Positions 6,993 to 9,223 of a stretch of 9,223 nt of DNA are shown here, piece by piece. Every line of letters starts with the position of its first letter. Position 1 is the first letter of the stretch. The notes beneath the pieces were generated by a model that saw only the letters and a program-made list of their open reading frames with translations, was not told the DNA's origin and searched no databases. Source of the stretch: JAGVPT01 sp963843065 (GTDB lineage Bacteria > Bacteroidota > Ignavibacteria > UBA10030 > UBA8401); assembly GCA_963843065.1 (NCBI GenBank), contig CAWJKX010000030.1, positions 1-9,223 of the forward strand, read 5' to 3'. A program made the position numbers and the translations under genes.

Positions 6993-7016
6993 ACAAATTA
7001 TGTATTTGTGATACAA
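6993..7016. promoter_or_regulatory. Inverted-repeat cluster upstream of the phosphate operon, possible operator
   Basis: ACAAAT (6993-6998), TATGT, ATTTGT (7004-7009) form perfect 6-bp inverted arms. The second arm also pairs with a third half-site: TTGT (7006-7009), GAT, ACAA (7013-7016). The cluster lies about 50-75 bp before the DUF47 start, where a regulator or overlapping promoter would be. It does not match a PhoB box. AT-richness makes chance possible. Confidence 0.3.
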
Positions 7017-7115
7017 TGATTTTTTTGGTGCAAAAAAAGAAATGCATTTTGAAGAAGAGGAATACTTAAGCTTTGGCAAACCATAATAGCGCGGACAACG
7101 ACGGGGTGCATTCTA

Positions 7116-7144
7116 TTGCATGTCGGCGTAAAAAATGATATATT
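7116..7144 (+). promoter_or_regulatory. Promoter of the tRNA-Lys gene
   Basis: TTGCAT (7116-7121) and TATATT (7139-7144) with 17 bp between them predict a start near 7151 and a 5' leader of about 22 nt before the mature tRNA end. A second -10-like TATATT lies at 7150-7155 but has no matching -35. Confidence 0.5.
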
Positions 7145-7172
7145 AAATTTATATTCACTTGAATTTGTTGTC

Positions 7173-7244
7173 GAGCGTGTAGCTCAGGGGTAGAGCATCT
7201 GCCTTTTAAGCAGAGGGTCGGTGGTTCGAGCCCACCCACGCTCA
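7173..7244 (+). tRNA. tRNA-Lys (anticodon UUU)
   Basis: A 72-nt cloverleaf is complete. The acceptor stem is GAGCGTG/CACGCTC with discriminator A. The D arm is GCTC-AGGGGTA-GAGC. The anticodon stem is TCTGC/GCAGA around CTTTTAA (anticodon TTT). The variable loop is GGGTC, and the T arm GGTGG/CCACC surrounds TTCGAGC. CCA is not encoded and must be added after processing. UUU reads both AAA and AAG. Confidence 0.97.
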
Positions 7245-7254
7245 CGAAATAAAT

Positions 7255-7294
7255 AAACGGATTTGAAGAGTATTTCTCTTGAAATCCGTTTTTT
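7255..7294 (+). terminator. Intrinsic terminator after tRNA-Lys, possibly bidirectional
   Basis: AAACGGATTT (7255-7264) pairs with AAATCCGTTT (7282-7291). After a G/G mismatch the inner AAGAG/CTCTT pair around TATTT. The T tract begins at 7289, eleven bases after the tRNA. Read on the minus strand the same stem is followed by TATTTATTT, so it may also stop transcripts coming from queF. Confidence 0.8.
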
Positions 7295-7335
7295 GTTTTA
7301 AGTAATGAACACATGTCGCGGTTTAATACGCCTCT

Positions 7336-7359
7336 ACGCTATTTTTTTTAAGATAGCGT
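7336..7359 (-). repeat. Hairpin between queF and the tRNA gene
   Basis: ACGCTAT (7336-7342) and ATAGCGT (7353-7359) form a 7-bp stem. On the minus strand the 10-nt loop is CTTAAAAAAA. There is no T tract on either side. It lies downstream of queF and could be a 3'-end stabilising structure. Confidence 0.3.
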
Positions 7360-7377
7360 CGAAGTCTGACCCTGCTG

Positions 7378-7418
7378 TTCTGAGTCTCTCAGTCGACAGC
7401 GTGTTGAGCGACTCAGAA
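7378..7418 (-). repeat. Stem-loop overlapping the queF stop codon
   Basis: TTCTGAGTC (7378-7386) and GACTCAGAA (7410-7418) are perfect 9-bp arms. After one mismatch a further CTCA/TGAG pairs inside. The queF stop TGA (7415-7413 on the minus strand) lies in the stem. No U tract follows, so a role as terminator is doubtful. Confidence 0.35.
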
Positions 7419-7799
7419 AGATCCTTCGATACAGGTTGTATCGAATCCACCTCTTGTGTTATAGATTGTTGTTACTTTCAGCCGTTTTGTCTCTAGCGAC
7501 TTCTTGAGGTCAGCGTAAATTCGTTTTGTAACACCTTCTTGAAAAATGCCGACTAATCTAAATGAAATAAAATAGTATTTCAGGGACCTAAGCTCGATGC
7601 ATTTTCCGCCCGTGGGATAGTATTCGATGATGACCTTGCCGATATCAGGAAGACCGCTGAAGGGGCAGACAGCGGAGAATTCTTGCGTTTCTGTCCGAAT
7701 GTATTGATCCGCGCTGTCGAACGGAAATGTTTCCAAAAAATCCGGACGGATGTGGGATTCATCAATGAATTCGAATGACTTTCCTTCGGCGGTGAACAA
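7413..7799 (-). CDS. queF: NADPH-dependent 7-cyano-7-deazaguanine reductase (preQ1 synthase)
   Basis: 128 residues, the short unimodular type of QueF. It reduces the nitrile of preQ0 to the aminomethyl group of preQ1 with two NADPH, the last step before insertion of the base into tRNA. The catalytic Cys is C45 in FSAVCPFSGLPD, which forms the thioimide, and D52 is the general acid. The NADPH motif appears as ELRSLKYY (69-76), followed by FISFR. The protein ends near the usual RGG motif (TRGGFDTTC). The position after IF that is commonly His in this family is Gln (IFQEG, Q87), while E88 is kept. No internal Met exists, and an in-frame stop lies 9 codon-bases upstream, so TTG at 7799 is the start, supported by AGAGG 6 nt before it. 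The gene is divergent from queC, 188 bp apart. Confidence 0.93.
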   Translation of the reverse strand: MFTAEGKSFEFIDESHIRPDFLETFPFDSADQYIRTETQEFSAVCPFSGLPDIGKVIIEYYPTGGKCIELRSLKYYFISFRLVGIFQEGVTKRIYADLKKSLETKRLKVTTIYNTRGGFDTTCIEGSF

Positions 7800-7805
7800 A
7801 GTTAT

Positions 7806-7810
7806 CCTCT
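7806..7810 (-). promoter_or_regulatory. Ribosome-binding site that fixes the TTG start of queF
   Basis: On the minus strand AGAGG is followed by ATAACT and then TTG. An in-frame TAG sits at 7811-7809, overlapping the site, so no longer start is possible, and no other initiator exists before the catalytic Cys. Confidence 0.6.
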
Positions 7811-7915
7811 ATAGATGATGTCAGAATGTTGCCAGAGACTTGTTCACGGAAGAACGTATCTAAAAATAGAGCCTTCGATAAATCCTGTGTCTGTGTCTTT
7901 CCGTTCTGTCCCGGT

Positions 7916-7943
7916 TTGAAATTTCTTTTTTTTTCAGTACACT
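7916..7943 (+). promoter_or_regulatory. Possible promoter of queC-queE
   Basis: TTGAAA (7916-7921) and TACACT (7938-7943) are 16 bp apart, giving a start near 7950 and a 5' leader of about 38 nt. The spacer is a T-rich run. The leader is too short for a preQ1 riboswitch plus expression platform, and none of the conserved preQ1 aptamer elements was seen. Confidence 0.35.
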
Positions 7944-7987
7944 AACGATATTAAAATATTCATGAAAGCGCAAGCAATTGAGGGAAA

Positions 7988-8689
7988 ATGCCTGAGAATC
8001 TAAAAAAAGCTGTCGTTTTGCTAAGCGGCGGCCTCGATTCGACGACAACATTGGCAATCGCAAAGAAGGAGGGATTCAGCATTCTCGCTCTCTCCTTCGA
8101 CTACGGCCAACGACATGACTATGAGATCAAGGCGGCGAGAAGGATTGTGGCTGCTCACGGCGTTTTGAAGCATGTGGTCGCTAAAATTGACCTCCGGGAG
8201 TTTGGCGGCTCAGCACTCACGAGTGCTATTGAGATCCCAAAGAACCGAAGCCTGGACGAGATGTCGCACGAAATACCGGCGACGTATGTTCCCGCTCGCA
8301 ATACAATTTTTCTTTCATTCGCTCTGGCGTGGGCTGAAGTGGAAGGTTCCAACGATATTTTTATCGGCGTCAACGCTCTCGACTATAGCGGCTATCCCGA
8401 CTGTCGCCCCGAGTATATCGAAGCCTATCAGACAATGGCCAATCTTGCGACAAAAGCCGGCGCCGAGAACAGACAACGGCTTACGATTCATGCGCCATTG
8501 ATCATGCTTTCAAAAGCTCAGATTATCAAAAAGGGGCTCGATTTGGGTGTCGACTATTCTCTGACAAGCACCTGCTACGACCCTTCCCTGGCTGGTGAAG
8601 CGTGCGGAAGATGTGATGCTTGCCAGCTCCGACTTAAAGGTTTTTCCGAGAACCATTTGAAGGATCCGATCTCTTACATTAGAAGTTAA
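7988..8689 (+). CDS. queC: 7-cyano-7-deazaguanine (preQ0) synthase
   Basis: 233 residues, typical for QueC. The cytosolic enzyme uses ATP and ammonia to turn 7-carboxy-7-deazaguanine into preQ0. The PP-loop SGGLDS is at residues 13-18, close to the N-terminus as expected. ALSFDYGQRHDYE and YVPARNTIFLSFALAWAE are family signatures, as is GVNALDYSGYPDCRPEYIEA. A zinc site is formed by C196, C206, C209 and C212 (CX9CX2CX2C). The start at 7988 has GAGGG (7980-7984) only 3 nt away, which is short but leaves the PP-loop at its usual distance. A 13-codon frame (7962-8003) overlaps this start. queE follows after 12 bp, so the two are surely co-transcribed; queF is divergent. Confidence 0.97.
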   Translation: MPENLKKAVVLLSGGLDSTTTLAIAKKEGFSILALSFDYGQRHDYEIKAARRIVAAHGVLKHVVAKIDLREFGGSALTSAIEIPKNRSLDEMSHEIPATYVPARNTIFLSFALAWAEVEGSNDIFIGVNALDYSGYPDCRPEYIEAYQTMANLATKAGAENRQRLTIHAPLIMLSKAQIIKKGLDLGVDYSLTSTCYDPSLAGEACGRCDACQLRLKGFSENHLKDPISYIRS

Positions 8690-8701
8690 TAAAAGAGCGC
8701 A

Positions 8702-9223
8702 ATGGGATACGCAGTCAAAGAAATTTACTATACCCTTCAAGGTGAGGGAGCCAACACCGGAAGAGCTGCGGTCTTTTGCCGATTCGCCGGGTGCAACCTT
8801 TGGACCGGGCGCGAGGAGGATCGAGCATCGGCTGTCTGCAAATTCTGTGATACTGATTTTTTCGGTGTGGATGGTCCGGGAGGAGGACATTTTGTATCTC
8901 CAAGAGACCTTGCCAAAGCAGTGAAGGGAAAATGGCCGGAAGGAAAACTTGCCAATGCCAATCCGTTCCTTGTGTGCACTGGAGGTGAACCCCTCCTACA
9001 ACTTGATGATGAACTCCTCGAAGCATTTCATGCAGAAGGATTTGAAGTCGCTATAGAAACAAATGGAACCAAGAGGTCGCCGCGAGATGTGGATTGGATT
9101 TGTGTAAGCCCAAAAGCTGGAGCGGAGTTGATTCTGAAAAGAGGGAACGAACTTAAATTAGTTTTCCCTCAGCCGGGGGCAGAACCGGAGTTGTTTGACA
9201 CTCTTCAGTTTGATCATTTTTAT
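8702..9223 (+). CDS. queE: 7-carboxy-7-deazaguanine synthase, 3' truncated by window edge
   Basis: 174 codons are visible with no stop; the gene leaves the window on the right and is probably 30-70 codons longer. QueE is a radical SAM enzyme that contracts the ring of 6-carboxytetrahydropterin to give CDG, the substrate of QueC encoded just upstream. The N-terminus has the typical YTLQGEGANTGRAAVFCRF. The 4Fe-4S ligands follow the QueE-specific CX14CX2C spacing: C31, C46 and C49. The SAM-binding TGGEPLL is present, as are AIETNGT and VSPKAG. The start is at 8702 after a weak AAGAG. QueD and FolE, which supply the substrate, are not in the window and may follow. Confidence 0.96.
   Translation, partial: MGYAVKEIYYTLQGEGANTGRAAVFCRFAGCNLWTGREEDRASAVCKFCDTDFFGVDGPGGGHFVSPRDLAKAVKGKWPEGKLANANPFLVCTGGEPLLQLDDELLEAFHAEGFEVAIETNGTKRSPRDVDWICVSPKAGAELILKRGNELKLVFPQPGAEPELFDTLQFDHFY

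Noticed and set aside
7042..7086. 14-codon plus-strand micro-ORF upstream of the tRNA promoter
   Set aside because: No ribosome site, no overlap or coupling with another gene, and too short to judge.
7173..7300. tRNA-Lys as an integration (att) site for a mobile element
   Set aside because: No integrase, no repeat of the tRNA 3' end in the window, and housekeeping genes follow directly.
7066..7314. Minus-strand 82-codon frame containing GGLEPPTLCLKGRCSTPELHA-like sequence
   Set aside because: This is the well-known spurious protein produced by reading a tRNA gene backwards; it lies over tRNA-Lys.
7800..7987. preQ1 riboswitch ahead of queC or queF
   Set aside because: The short conserved loop and A-rich tail of the known preQ1 aptamers were not found on either strand.
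8510..8890. 126-codon minus-strand frame across the queC-queE junction
   Set aside because: Antisense to two well-conserved enzymes; no recognisable domain.

Overview
The window looks like ordinary chromosome from a free-living bacterium of the Bacteroidota/Chlorobi/Ignavibacteria assemblage. This placement is inferred from the gene families, not from a search. It rests on a bacterial family-B DNA polymerase with a degenerate motif C, a very large multi-domain GH13 glycosidase, a small DUF3098-like membrane protein, and Shine-Dalgarno-like sites before several genes. Base composition is fairly even throughout. No phage, transposon, CRISPR or defence genes were seen.

Left part (1-4698, + strand): the C-terminal half of a family-B (PolB2-like) DNA polymerase enters from the left edge. 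It is followed by a possible 22-codon mini-ORF whose stop overlaps the next start (ATGA). Then comes a gene of about 1,200 codons for a GH13 alpha-amylase-type enzyme. That gene is split over three reading frames by two apparent +1 frameshifts, one in a T6 run at 1745-1750 and one near 4476-4482. The conserved GH13 catalytic residues are all present in the middle piece. The lesions may be sequencing errors or early decay.

Middle (4699-6942): an intergenic stretch holds a good sigma70-type promoter. It is followed directly by a compact structured RNA of about 85 nt with a C-rich apical loop and a strong intrinsic terminator whose loop is seven C. This is the best candidate for an undescribed element, either a free small RNA or an attenuating leader. 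A 100-aa two-helix membrane protein follows. Convergent to it, on the minus strand, is a two-gene phosphate operon: a DUF47/PhoU-like protein, then a Pit-family phosphate permease. An inverted-repeat cluster upstream of the operon is a possible operator.

Right part (7116-9223): a tRNA-Lys(UUU) gene with its own promoter and terminator, then a queuosine precursor locus. queF (minus strand, TTG start) is divergent from queC-queE (plus strand; queE runs off the right edge). QueE makes 7-carboxy-7-deazaguanine, QueC converts it to preQ0, and QueF reduces preQ0 to preQ1 for insertion into tRNA. FolE/QueD are not in the window.
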